Below, in pieces: positions 1-7,024 of a DNA stretch of 23,209 nt. A program made the translations under genes and the position numbers. The first letter of the stretch is position 1. Each line of letters starts with the position of its first letter. The notes beneath the pieces are model-generated. The model saw only the letters and a list, made by a program, of their open reading frames with translations. It was not told where the DNA came from and made no database searches. Origin of the DNA: Pseudomonadota bacterium (GTDB lineage: Bacteria; Myxococcota; UBA9042; PHBI01); the NCBI GenBank assembly GCA_005772945.1, contig SXIE01000453.1:1-23209 (forward strand), in the 5' to 3' direction.

Positions 1-130
1 CATGCAGCTCCTCACCCGAGTCGCCTTCGGCTTTCATTCCTCAGCGGCCCTCATCTCCCTGGCCATGCTCAAGCTCGGCGGCCTTTGCCCTCGGCTCCCA
101 AGCGAACTCGCCCACGGAGCGAGCAGTTGA
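1..130 (+). pseudogene. C-terminal fragment of an ISL3-like transposase (partial at window edge)
   Basis: The frame is open from the window edge to a TGA at 128-130, about 43 codons, and its third codon positions are roughly three-quarters G or C, better than the other two frames. The peptide contains TRVAFGFHSSAALISLAMLK followed by LGGLCPRLP. I recognise this from memory as the tail of ISL3-type (COG3464) DDE transposases, which often end in a GFHS...LIALAML.LGG...LP pattern. There is an ATG at position 2, but in the family this segment is internal, so the gene most likely began to the left of the window. I could not identify a terminal inverted repeat or target duplication in 131-230 with confidence. 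It could be the end of an intact element or a decayed remnant. The alternative is a chance open frame in GC-rich DNA. Confidence 0.5.
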
Positions 131-230
131 GCCTTTTTTTTTTGCGCACAAAGAGGGACAAGCGCTTACCCGCATCATCATCCGGCAACGACGGCCCGGC
201 ACGGGTCCGCTTCCTCTGGAGACACCGACT
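131..230 (+). other. Leader region with a ten-T tract upstream of the first lipoprotein
   Basis: A run of ten T residues at 134-143 is conspicuous in this GC-rich DNA and follows the putative transposase stop by three bases. A weak 5-bp stem (107-111 with 119-123) lies upstream, but ten bases separate it from the T-run, so this is not a textbook intrinsic terminator. The T-run may belong to the end of the mobile element. GGAGA at 218-222, eight bases before the ATG at 231, is the ribosome binding site of the next gene. I see no convincing -35/-10 pair. Confidence 0.3.
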
Positions 231-572
231 ATGCGCGCGACCCCGAAGACGCTCTCGCTTGCCCTCGCGCTCCAGACCTCGACCGCGCTGACGCTTGCAT
301 GCGGCAGCAAGGATGCCGCCTCCGAGAACGCCGCCGCCGCCGCGGCCATGGCCGACGGACCGCCGAACTGCCAGCGCTTCAGCGAGGCCTACACGGCCTG
401 CATCGCGGAGATGCCCGAGGCCGGGCGCGCCAACGCGCGCGAAGGCCTGAAGCAGATGCAGGACGCCTGGAAGAAGTCCGACAAGGAAGACATGGACGCC
501 CTCTGCAAGCAGGCGCTCGACGCCGCGCGCCAGGGCGTCGGGCCCGTCTGCCCCGGCGTCAAGTGGCTTTGA
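231..572 (+). CDS. Small predicted lipoprotein with a four-cysteine C-terminal domain
   Basis: This is a 113-aa predicted lipoprotein of unknown function. An N-terminal hydrophobic stretch ends in the lipobox LTLAC with the acylated Cys at residue 24, so the mature protein should be membrane-anchored outside the cytoplasm. A short Ala-rich linker follows, then a ~70-residue domain with four cysteines, beginning PPNCQRF and ending CPGVKW. The same domain, with all four cysteines and the motifs QDAW and VKW, forms the C-terminus of the next gene, so the two are paralogous in this part. The even, conserved cysteine count suggests two disulfides (inference). GGAGA at 218-222 sets the start. I know no named family for it. 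Confidence 0.8.
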   Translation: MRATPKTLSLALALQTSTALTLACGSKDAASENAAAAAAMADGPPNCQRFSEAYTACIAEMPEAGRANAREGLKQMQDAWKKSDKEDMDALCKQALDAARQGVGPVCPGVKWL

Positions 573-591
573 CGCGCTCGCGCAGGCTGTC

Positions 592-611
592 GCCGCGCTT
601 CTTCGCGCGGC
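592..611 (+). terminator. Hairpin after the small lipoprotein gene, possible terminator
   Basis: GCCGCGC at 592-598 pairs with GCGCGGC at 605-611 around a six-base loop TTCTTC, 20 bases after the stop of the 113-aa lipoprotein. There is no proper T-tract, only a mildly T-rich stretch at 621-630, so it may pause or stabilise the transcript rather than end it. Confidence 0.3.
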
Positions 612-627
612 CCGCTCACCGTTCGTT

Positions 628-665
628 TCTCTGACCTCTGATCTCTGACCTGTGATCTCTGACCT
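628..665. repeat. 14-bp tandem repeat, 2.7 copies
   Basis: Units TCTCTGACCTCTGA (628-641) and TCTCTGACCTGTGA (642-655) differ at one base and are followed by a partial third copy, TCTCTGACCT (656-665). The array lies between two lipoprotein genes, about 50 bp upstream of the second start codon. It is A/T-richer than its surroundings. Confidence 0.85.
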
Positions 666-714
666 TCGACCCCTCGCCTTACCCGTCTCCGGGCCGCGGC
701 CCGAGGAGGACTCC

Positions 715-1743
715 ATGTCGTTCGCTTCGTTGCGCCTCGTGTCACTCGTGTCCACCAGCGGCCTCCTCATCGCAGCCTGTGGCGGCGGCGGCGGCGTCAA
801 GACCTCCCAGGAGCTCGGCGATCGCGTGCTCGCCGCGCTGCAGGCCAAGGACTTCACGAAGCTCGACGGGCTTCTCCTCACCCCGGAGCTCCTCGCCAAG
901 AACTGCCCCTCGATGCCGGCCGACGAGATGGCGCGCGCGGGCGAGAAGTTCGCCAAGCACACCGCCGATATGAAGGAGAGCTTCGCCGAGTGCGGCAAGA
1001 TCGACTGGACGGGCGCGAAGATCGTCGCGACCGACGGCGGCGAGGACCGTAAGCCCGTCAAGGAGTGCGCGGACCTGTTGAAGGTGCGCGACCTGAAGCT
1101 GACGGTCGAGGTCGGCGGCAAGAAGGTGAAGGTCAAGGTCGACGACCCGATGCGCGCCGGCGGGGTTCTCTACCTGGCGGACGAGATCAAGTGCGACGCC
1201 GGCGGCGACCTCTGCGCCGACGCGGTCGACAACGTGAACAAGATCGCCGCGGCCAGCAAGGACGAGGACTTCAAGAAAATGGCGGGGGACCCGAGCTCGC
1301 TCGATATGCTCCGCTCGATGTGCCAGTCGGAAAAGGACGGATCCAAGCGCGTGATGTTCGAGTGCATCGCGGCCGCCAAGACCGACGCCGACATGAAGGC
1401 CTGCAGCAAGATGGGCGACCCCGAGCCCAAGACGGGCGACGTCGTCAAGCCCGTCGACCCGGTGGCCCCCGCCGCGGGCGGCGCGGACAAGCCGGCCGAC
1501 GCGCCCGTCGCCGTTGAGGGTGGTGGCGACCTCCCGCCCTCCTGCAAGAAGTTTCTCGAGTCGTACAACGCCTGTGCCGAGAAGGCCGGGCCGGCAGCAG
1601 CCGCCATGAAAGACGGCATCAAGACCGTTCAGGATGCCTGGTCCAAGATCCCCAAAGACAACCTGGAAGCCGCCTGCAAGGCCTCGCTCGATTCGGTCAA
1701 GGGCAGCATGGGCGCCATGTGCCCGGACGTGAAGTGGGAGTAG
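715..1743 (+). CDS. Predicted lipoprotein with a four-cysteine C-terminal domain
   Basis: This 342-aa predicted lipoprotein has a signal ending LIAAC (Cys22) followed by a Gly run, so it should be anchored in the cell envelope. The start at 715 is preferred over an in-frame ATG at 652 because AGGAGG sits at 704-709 and the signal peptide begins there. Residues ~30-240 are charged and mostly helical-looking, with scattered cysteines (for example MCQSEKDG and FECIAAAKTDADMKACSK). A Pro/Ala/Asp-rich linker follows (~245-275). The last ~70 residues, from PPSCKKF to CPDVKWE, repeat the four-cysteine domain of the upstream 113-aa lipoprotein. The two genes are co-oriented, 142 bp apart, and probably arose by partial duplication or domain shuffling. 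Function is unknown. Confidence 0.82.
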   Translation: MSFASLRLVSLVSTSGLLIAACGGGGGVKTSQELGDRVLAALQAKDFTKLDGLLLTPELLAKNCPSMPADEMARAGEKFAKHTADMKESFAECGKIDWTGAKIVATDGGEDRKPVKECADLLKVRDLKLTVEVGGKKVKVKVDDPMRAGGVLYLADEIKCDAGGDLCADAVDNVNKIAAASKDEDFKKMAGDPSSLDMLRSMCQSEKDGSKRVMFECIAAAKTDADMKACSKMGDPEPKTGDVVKPVDPVAPAAGGADKPADAPVAVEGGGDLPPSCKKFLESYNACAEKAGPAAAAMKDGIKTVQDAWSKIPKDNLEAACKASLDSVKGSMGAMCPDVKWE

Positions 1744-1765
1744 CCCCGAGGCCCTGAGCGTCGGC

Positions 1766-1837
1766 GGCGGACCCGTTGCTGGATCCGCCCCGACCATGCT
1801 GCTATGGAGCGGCCATCTCAGCCCCAGCGGGCCGCTC
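1766..1837. promoter_or_regulatory. Two consecutive inverted repeats in the leader of the 705-aa lipoprotein
   Basis: Between the stop at 1743 and the ATG at 1879 there are two inverted repeats. GGCGGA (1766-1771) pairs with TCCGCC (1784-1789), and GAGCGGCC (1807-1814) pairs perfectly with GGCCGCTC (1830-1837) over a 15-base loop. Neither has a T-tract. They could be a weak terminator, an RNA-stability element or an operator; nothing here decides which. Confidence 0.35.
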
Positions 1838-1878
1838 GCCCGGGCACCAGCAACTCCACGCTCGCCCAAGGACTTCGC

Positions 1879-3996
1879 ATGTCCCGCCGCCCTCTTTTCG
1901 CGCTTTGGCTTCTCGGCGCCGCCGGCCTCGTCGTCGCTTGCTCCGACGCCGCCGCACCCGTCGATGACGGCGCGATCGGTTCGATCGTCGAGCCCGGGAA
2001 GTCCGACAACTTCTTCTCGAAGACGGCACGCGAGTATTGGGTCGAGGGGACCGTGCGCGTGAAGCTCGATGCGAGCTGGGCCGCCAAAACCGAGGCCGAG
2101 CGCGTCGCCGAGGTCAAGCGTCTCATCCCGTTCAAGCAGATCATGGTCGGCTGGTTCTTGAACGCCTACATCGTCGACAAGGAAGAGCACGACGGCAACG
2201 CGAGCTACGGCGGGTTCCGCGCGCTCACCAAGAACGGATCCTACGAGGACCTCAACCTCGTGAAGGTCGACGAGACCACCTGGACCTTCGACTTCCGCCA
2301 GGAGATCGGCGGCCAACTCGACCTCATCTCGGCCATCCCGGACGCCAAGGCCCAGACCGACGGCAGCTGGACCTTCGACCTCACGATCGGCACGCCGAGC
2401 AACGACGAGATCGTGCGCCTCGAGACCAACGATGAATGGTACCGCAGCGCGCCTTGGGACGGCTTCAACCCCGCGAACGTGAGCGCCTCCCAGAAGGAGA
2501 TCCTACCGCTGAAAATCCGCCCCGAGTCCGAGGAGCAGGACGCCTGGATCGACACCGAGCGCCTCTTCGCCGACGGCAAGCTCAGCATCGGCATCCACTT
2601 CGGCTGGGACTACCACAGCAGCTACCACCTCAAGCACTCGAAGGAGATCTACACCTGGCTGACCAAGGACAAGGGCTTCAAGTCCCCCGTCGCCTCGTAC
2701 GACAAGCTCCGCTTCGACTCGGGTCCGCTCAAGGGAACCGTCACGTACCATGGCAAGACCATCGCCGTGGAGATCGCCCTCTTCTGGGGGATCCCTGGCG
2801 ACGCCGCGACGGACCCCGACACCGGCGCGGGCGGCATCCAGCTCGAGAAGAGCATGTACGAGAGCTTCCGCAGCCGCAAGGTCATCATCTTCAGCGGCCA
2901 CTCGGGCCCGTTCTACGGCTTCGCGCTGGCGAACTGGAAGAAGACCGACGAGGGTGACCTCGACGACTCCGACGTCCTGACGATGGACCTCTGGAAGGGG
3001 CAATATCAGATCGTCGTGGCCGAGGGCTGCGACACCTACGGGCTCGGCGAGGCGTTCGCGCTCAACCCTCAGAAGCCCGGCCTCCTCGACATCGACGTCC
3101 TCACGACCACCAGCTTCTCGAACGCGTCGACCGCCGCGAGCGTCAAGAACGTGCTCGCCGTGCTCATCGGCGCGAGCGGCAAGAAGGAGGTCGCGACGAC
3201 CAAGTACTCGCAGCTCCTCGTGACGCTCGACGGCGGAACCTATGGTTTCTCGACCATGTACGGGGTGCACGGTATCGACGACAACCCGCGCGTCCATCCC
3301 TGGGCGAAACTTGCAAACGCATGCAAGAGTTGCAAGAAGAACGCGGAGTGCGGCGACGGCATGCGCTGCGTCGCGATGCTCGACGGCAAGACCGCCTGCG
3401 CCGCCGAGTGCGTCGCCACCATCGCCTGCGGCACCGGCTACGAATGCCGCAACGTCGGCGCCTCGAGCTACCTCCAGGCCAAGGTCTGCGCGCCCCAGGG
3501 CCTGAGCTGCACGGCCACGCAGCGCATCAAGCCGGTCGTCATCAACGAGATCGTCGCCGCGCCGACCGTCGACCACTCGGGCGACGGCGCCCTCGACAAG
3601 GCGGGCGACGAGTACGTCGAGCTCGTAAACCCCAACGCGACCTCGTTGGATCTCACCGGCTGGACGCTCGCCGACGGGACCGGCACCCGCCACCGCTTCG
3701 CGACCGGGACCGTCATCCCGCCGGGGGGCGCGCTCATCGTCTTCGGCAAGGGCGCCGCGCTCGTGGCCGGGACGACCATCGCCCAGAGCGCCTCGACCGG
3801 CACGCTCGCGCTCAACAACACCGGTGACACGGTTCAGATCGGCGACCTCGACGGCCACATCGTCGCCAAGACCACCTACGGCACCGCCATCAACAACGCC
3901 AAAGCCTGGCAGCGCCAGAAGGACGGCGACGACACGAGCGCGTTCGCGGCCGCGACCCCGACCCCGGGCAAGAAGACCGACGGCTCGAACTTCTGA
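1879..3996 (+). CDS. Large lipoprotein with a possible clan-CD-like (caspase/gingipain-fold) core, Cys-rich segment and lamin-tail domain
   Basis: This is a 705-aa predicted lipoprotein with lipobox LVVAC at Cys21. The start at 1879 has AAGGA at 1868-1872; an in-frame ATG at 1804 would bury the signal peptide. Residues ~40-320 are an unrecognised region. Two hydrophobic strands end in FSGHSGPFYG (His341) and VVAEGCDTYG (Cys384). The strand-His-x-Gly and strand-x-Gly-Cys pattern, 43 residues apart, recalls the catalytic dyad of clan CD cysteine peptidases (caspases, gingipains); this is inference from pattern only. Residues ~482-544 are Cys-rich, like a small disulfide-knotted module. From ~552 (VVINEIVA...DEYVELVNPN...GWTLAD) to near the end is a lamin tail domain (LTD), an Ig-like fold found in secreted bacterial proteins. 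The next gene follows after 12 bp. Confidence 0.8.
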   Translation: MSRRPLFALWLLGAAGLVVACSDAAAPVDDGAIGSIVEPGKSDNFFSKTAREYWVEGTVRVKLDASWAAKTEAERVAEVKRLIPFKQIMVGWFLNAYIVDKEEHDGNASYGGFRALTKNGSYEDLNLVKVDETTWTFDFRQEIGGQLDLISAIPDAKAQTDGSWTFDLTIGTPSNDEIVRLETNDEWYRSAPWDGFNPANVSASQKEILPLKIRPESEEQDAWIDTERLFADGKLSIGIHFGWDYHSSYHLKHSKEIYTWLTKDKGFKSPVASYDKLRFDSGPLKGTVTYHGKTIAVEIALFWGIPGDAATDPDTGAGGIQLEKSMYESFRSRKVIIFSGHSGPFYGFALANWKKTDEGDLDDSDVLTMDLWKGQYQIVVAEGCDTYGLGEAFALNPQKPGLLDIDVLTTTSFSNASTAASVKNVLAVLIGASGKKEVATTKYSQLLVTLDGGTYGFSTMYGVHGIDDNPRVHPWAKLANACKSCKKNAECGDGMRCVAMLDGKTACAAECVATIACGTGYECRNVGASSYLQAKVCAPQGLSCTATQRIKPVVINEIVAAPTVDHSGDGALDKAGDEYVELVNPNATSLDLTGWTLADGTGTRHRFATGTVIPPGGALIVFGKGAALVAGTTIAQSASTGTLALNNTGDTVQIGDLDGHIVAKTTYGTAINNAKAWQRQKDGDDTSAFAAATPTPGKKTDGSNF

Positions 3997-4011
3997 GGAA
4001 CGCCCGTTTTG
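3995..4011 (+). promoter_or_regulatory. Ribosome binding site overlapping a stop codon, coupled to a TTG start
   Basis: The sequence GAGGAA at 3995-4000 shares two bases with the TGA stop (3994-3996) of the lipoprotein gene and lies eight bases before TTG at 4009-4011. This spacing decides the TTG start of the methyltransferase and suggests translational coupling of the two genes. Confidence 0.65.
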
Positions 4012-4923
4012 GACGACACGCAGCGGCCCCATAGCGCGGAGCAATTCGGACGCCAGCGCGACTTCTGGTGGCGGCCGGACTTCCTGGCACTGCTGGCGCG
4101 GCGCCTCGGCAACACCGAGGCCCGCAGCCTGCTCGACGTCGGCACCGGACGCTGCCACTGGGCCGCGATCGTCACGCGCTGGTTCCCCGGACTCGAGACG
4201 CTGACGGGCGTGGACCTCGAGCCCGCGTGGGTGGCGGGCGCGCCGGCGGCCCTGGCGGAGCACCTCGGGCGACCGCCGTTCCAGGCCGAGTTCCGCCAGG
4301 GCAGCGCCCTCGACCTGCCGTTCGCGGACGCGACCTTCGACGTCGTGACGTGCCAGACGGTCCTCATGCACCTGGCCGATCCCGCGCGGGCCCTCGGCGA
4401 AATGGTCCGCGTCGCGAAGCCCGGCGGGCTCGTCATCGCCTCGGAGCCGGCCAACTTCCGCGCCTTCGTCGACATGGACTCGGCGATGCTGGCGCTCGAC
4501 CTCGACGGCATGGTCAAGCGCCACCGACTGTGGCTCGCGTGCCACCTCGGGCGCATCGCGCTCGGGCGCGGCGACTTCAACGTCGGCGATCGGCTGCTGC
4601 CGCTCATGCGCGCGGCCGGCCTCGTCGATATCGACATCGTCATGAACGACAAGGCGAGCCCCCTCGCGGCGCCCTACGACGACGCGATGCTCGCGACGAA
4701 CGAGCAGATGGACGAGGTCGACGCAGAACTCCATGGCGCGGACCGCGACGCGACCCTCGCGCTCGCCGTGGCCGGAGGGCTCGCACGTGACGAGGCCGAA
4801 GCGCTCCTTGGCCATGAGCGTGAATGCGACCGACTTCGCCGCGAGCAGTTCGCGCGCGGCACGTTCACCTCGGGCGGCGGCTCTCAGCACTACGTCGCCT
4901 GGGGCCGCAAGGCGCCCGCATAG
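4009..4923 (+). CDS. Class I SAM-dependent methyltransferase
   Basis: This 304-aa protein is predicted to transfer a methyl group from S-adenosylmethionine to an unknown acceptor. The Rossmann-type SAM-binding motif I is LLDVGTGRCHW (Asp43 to Gly47); the acidic residue that usually binds the ribose is in GVDLEPAW (Asp69). Motifs consistent with the Methyltransf_11/25 group follow: DLPFADATFDVV and, after the PGG loop, GGLVIASEPANF. There is no signal peptide, so it is cytoplasmic. The TTG start at 4009 is supported by GAGGAA at 3995-4000. The first ~35 residues contain an aromatic cluster (RDFWWRPDF) typical of an N-terminal cap helix. The tight spacing to the upstream lipoprotein implies co-transcription, but the two products act in different compartments, so I infer no shared function. 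Confidence 0.88.
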   Translation: MDDTQRPHSAEQFGRQRDFWWRPDFLALLARRLGNTEARSLLDVGTGRCHWAAIVTRWFPGLETLTGVDLEPAWVAGAPAALAEHLGRPPFQAEFRQGSALDLPFADATFDVVTCQTVLMHLADPARALGEMVRVAKPGGLVIASEPANFRAFVDMDSAMLALDLDGMVKRHRLWLACHLGRIALGRGDFNVGDRLLPLMRAAGLVDIDIVMNDKASPLAAPYDDAMLATNEQMDEVDAELHGADRDATLALAVAGGLARDEAEALLGHERECDRLRREQFARGTFTSGGGSQHYVAWGRKAPA

Positions 4924-4952
4924 GGGCTCCGCGGGACCCTCGCTGGCTTCGC

Positions 4953-4980
4953 CCCCCGTCGCGCCCCCGTCGCGCCCCCC
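4953..4980. repeat. Short C-rich tandem repeat (11-bp unit)
   Basis: CCCCCGTCGCG occurs at 4953-4963 and again at 4964-4974, followed by six C residues. It sits in the 129-bp gap between the methyltransferase and the aldo/keto reductase. The gap also holds TTGACC at 4991-4996, a possible -35 element, without a convincing -10 partner. Confidence 0.7.
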
Positions 4981-5052
4981 TCCCAAACGATTGACCTCGG
5001 GCCGGGTCCGCGCGAGAACGCGCGTGGGCGCTCGTAGGTCCGGAGGTGCGCG

Positions 5053-6078
5053 ATGGAATACCGTCAGCTCGGCCGAAGTGGTCTCAAGGTCTCGCCGCTG
5101 TGCCTGGGCACGATGACGTTCGGCGAGGCCGACGAGAAATCGTTCATGCACAAGGTCGGCTGCGACGAGGACACCTCGTTCCGCATCATGAATCGCGCCC
5201 TCGAGCTGGGCGTGAACTTCTTCGACACCGCCGACATCTACGGCCAGGACGGCCTCTCCGAGCGCGTCCTCGGCAAGTGGTTCGCCCGCGACGGCCGCCG
5301 CGACGACGTGGTCCTCGCGACCAAGTTCCGCTTCCGCATGCAGGCCGGCCCCAACGGCACCGGCGCCTCGCGCCACCACATCATGCGCGCCTGCGAGGCG
5401 AGCCTCCGGCGCCTCGGCACCGATCGCATCGACCTCTATCAGATCCACATGCAGGACCTCGACACGCCCGAAGAGGAGACCCTGCGCGCCCTCGACGACC
5501 TCGTCCACCAGGGCAAGGTCCTCTACCTCGGCGCCAGCAACTACGCGGCCTACCGCTTGGTCGAGAGCCTCTGGATCGCCGACAAGCTCGGCCTCGCGCG
5601 CTTCGTCTCCTTCCAGCCGCAGTACTCGCTGCTGGTTCGCGACATCGAGCGCGAGCACGTGCCGCTCTGCGACAAGTTCGGCCTCGGGATCCTGCCGTGG
5701 TCGCCGCTGGCGGGCGGGTTCCTCTCCGGCAAGTACCGCCGCGGCGAGGCCGCCCCGCCCGGCTCGCGCCTCGAGAAGTGGAAGCAGGGCTATCAGCAAT
5801 TCGACAACGACCGCGGCTGGACGGTCCTCGACACCGTCAACGCCATCGCGAGCGAACTCGGCAAGAGCCCGATCCAGATCGCGCTCGCCTGGCTCCTCGC
5901 CAAGCGCGGCGTGACCTCGCCGATCTTCGGCGCGCGCTCGCTCGACCAGCTCGAGGCGAACGTCGCCGCGACCGCCATTCAGCTCAGCGCCGAGCACCTG
6001 CGCGCGCTGGACAGCGCCAGCCAAGTGCCTATTGGCTACCCCTACGATTTCATCCAGCGAACCCAGAGCCGCTGGTAG
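5053..6078 (+). CDS. Aldo/keto reductase
   Basis: This 341-aa NADPH-dependent (alpha/beta)8-barrel oxidoreductase reduces aldehydes or ketones in the cytoplasm; the natural substrate cannot be told from sequence. It matches the AKR family that includes Tas, YajO and YghZ. The catalytic tetrad is visible: Asp58 and Tyr63 in FFDTADIYG, Lys91 in ATKFRF, and His132 in YQIHMQD. The N-terminus MEYRQLGRSGLKVSPLCLGT and the cofactor loop near the C-terminus (SPIFGARSLDQLEAN) are typical. GGAGGT at 5042-5047 supports the ATG at 5053. Length is normal for the family. The thioredoxin-like gene begins 11 bp downstream, so the pair is probably one transcript. Confidence 0.93.
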   Translation: MEYRQLGRSGLKVSPLCLGTMTFGEADEKSFMHKVGCDEDTSFRIMNRALELGVNFFDTADIYGQDGLSERVLGKWFARDGRRDDVVLATKFRFRMQAGPNGTGASRHHIMRACEASLRRLGTDRIDLYQIHMQDLDTPEEETLRALDDLVHQGKVLYLGASNYAAYRLVESLWIADKLGLARFVSFQPQYSLLVRDIEREHVPLCDKFGLGILPWSPLAGGFLSGKYRRGEAAPPGSRLEKWKQGYQQFDNDRGWTVLDTVNAIASELGKSPIQIALAWLLAKRGVTSPIFGARSLDQLEANVAATAIQLSAEHLRALDSASQVPIGYPYDFIQRTQSRW

Positions 6079-6089
6079 GAGTTTCGTTC

Positions 6090-6989
6090 ATGGCCATCTT
6101 GCAGCGCGACCCGCACACGGTTCCCCAGGCCCCGGCGACGCACGTCGTCGATGTGACCGAGGCGACGTTCGAGGTCGAGGTCGTCCAAGCCAGCTTCAAG
6201 GTCCCCGTCATCCTCGATCTGTGGGCCGAGTGGTGCCAGCCGTGTAAGCAGCTCTCGCCGGTGCTCGAGGCGCTCGCGGCGGAGGGCGAGGGTCAGTGGC
6301 GTCTCGCCAAGATCGACGTCGACAAGGCCCCCCAGCTCGCGCAGTACTTCGGTGCGCAGTCGATCCCGATGGTCGTCGCCATCTACCAGGGCCAGCCGAT
6401 CCACGAGTTCGCGGGCGCGCTCCCCAAGCCGAAGATCCAGCAGTGGCTGAAGGAGATCTTCAAGGCGGTCGGATTGGTCCTAAAGGGACCGATCGTCGAG
6501 CCGCCGATCCCAACCGAGCCGGCCGCCGCCGAGGCCTACTTCCGCAAGCGTCTCCAAGCGCGCGCCGACGACTGCAAGGCCAAGCTCGGGCTCGGGCGGC
6601 TCCTCCTCGCGCGCGGCGAAGTCGCCGAAGCCGAGAAGATGCTCGACGAAATCCCCGGCACCGCGCCCGAGTTCAACGCCGCCCGCGCGACGCTCGCCCT
6701 CAAGGGCCTGCTCGCCGAGGTCGGCGCCGCCGGCGGTGAAACGGCCGTGCGCGAGCGCCTCGCCAGCGCGCCCGACGACCCCGAGGCCGCATACCTGGTC
6801 GCGCTCGCCGACGCGACCGCGGGCGCCTACGCCAAGGGGCTCGCGCCGCTCATCGGCCTGGTCCAGACGCAGCCGGAACCCTTGCGCGCGCGTGCAAAGA
6901 AGGCGTGCGCCACGCTCTTCGAGGCGGCCGGCCGCAACGACGAGGCCGTCGAAGTCCTGCGCCGACGCCTCGCCCGCCTCTTGTTCTGA
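6090..6989 (+). CDS. cnoX: YbbN/CnoX-type thioredoxin-TPR co-chaperone
   Basis: This 299-aa protein has an N-terminal thioredoxin domain and a C-terminal TPR-like helical domain, the architecture of CnoX (YbbN). CnoX proteins act as redox-linked holdases that hand clients to GroEL/DnaK. The active site is WAEWCQPCK (Cys49, Cys52) with the cis-proline in QSIPMVV (Pro93). Two cysteines suggest a redox-active protein, like Caulobacter CnoX, rather than the thioredoxin-inactive Escherichia coli version (established for those proteins; inference here). From ~150 the protein is Ala-rich and helical, with repeat-like stretches such as LGLGRLLLARGEVAEAEKML. AGGAG at 6077-6081 overlaps the preceding stop codon and supports the ATG at 6090. 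The open frame extends far upstream but is antisense or shadow sequence within the reductase gene. Confidence 0.9.
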   Translation: MAILQRDPHTVPQAPATHVVDVTEATFEVEVVQASFKVPVILDLWAEWCQPCKQLSPVLEALAAEGEGQWRLAKIDVDKAPQLAQYFGAQSIPMVVAIYQGQPIHEFAGALPKPKIQQWLKEIFKAVGLVLKGPIVEPPIPTEPAAAEAYFRKRLQARADDCKAKLGLGRLLLARGEVAEAEKMLDEIPGTAPEFNAARATLALKGLLAEVGAAGGETAVRERLASAPDDPEAAYLVALADATAGAYAKGLAPLIGLVQTQPEPLRARAKKACATLFEAAGRNDEAVEVLRRRLARLLF

Positions 6990-6999
6990 ACGTTGGCGC

Positions 7000-7024
7000 G
7001 GGCAAGCGCTGTGCTCTTCGCAAA
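7000..7024. repeat. Dispersed ~27-nt repeat, copy 1 (between convergent genes)
   Basis: GGGCAAGCGCT then GTGCTCTTCGCAAA matches the tandem copies at 15002-15062 except for one missing base and about three changes. It fills most of the 35 bp between the convergent stop codons of cnoX and argS. Confidence 0.7.

Noticed and set aside
742..2316. A 524-codon minus-strand open frame
   Set aside because: It spans two plus-strand lipoprotein genes and the gap between them; composition is that of a complementary-strand shadow.
4991..5019. Promoter for the aldo/keto reductase (TTGACC with a partner 17 bases on)
   Set aside because: The would-be -10, GAGAAC, matches consensus poorly, so I did not list it as a promoter.
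2503..6024. A 1173-codon open frame on the minus strand
   Set aside because: It lies antisense to three well-supported genes, is dominated by Arg, Ala, Glu and Val in the way of GC-rich shadow frames, and has no recognisable domain.
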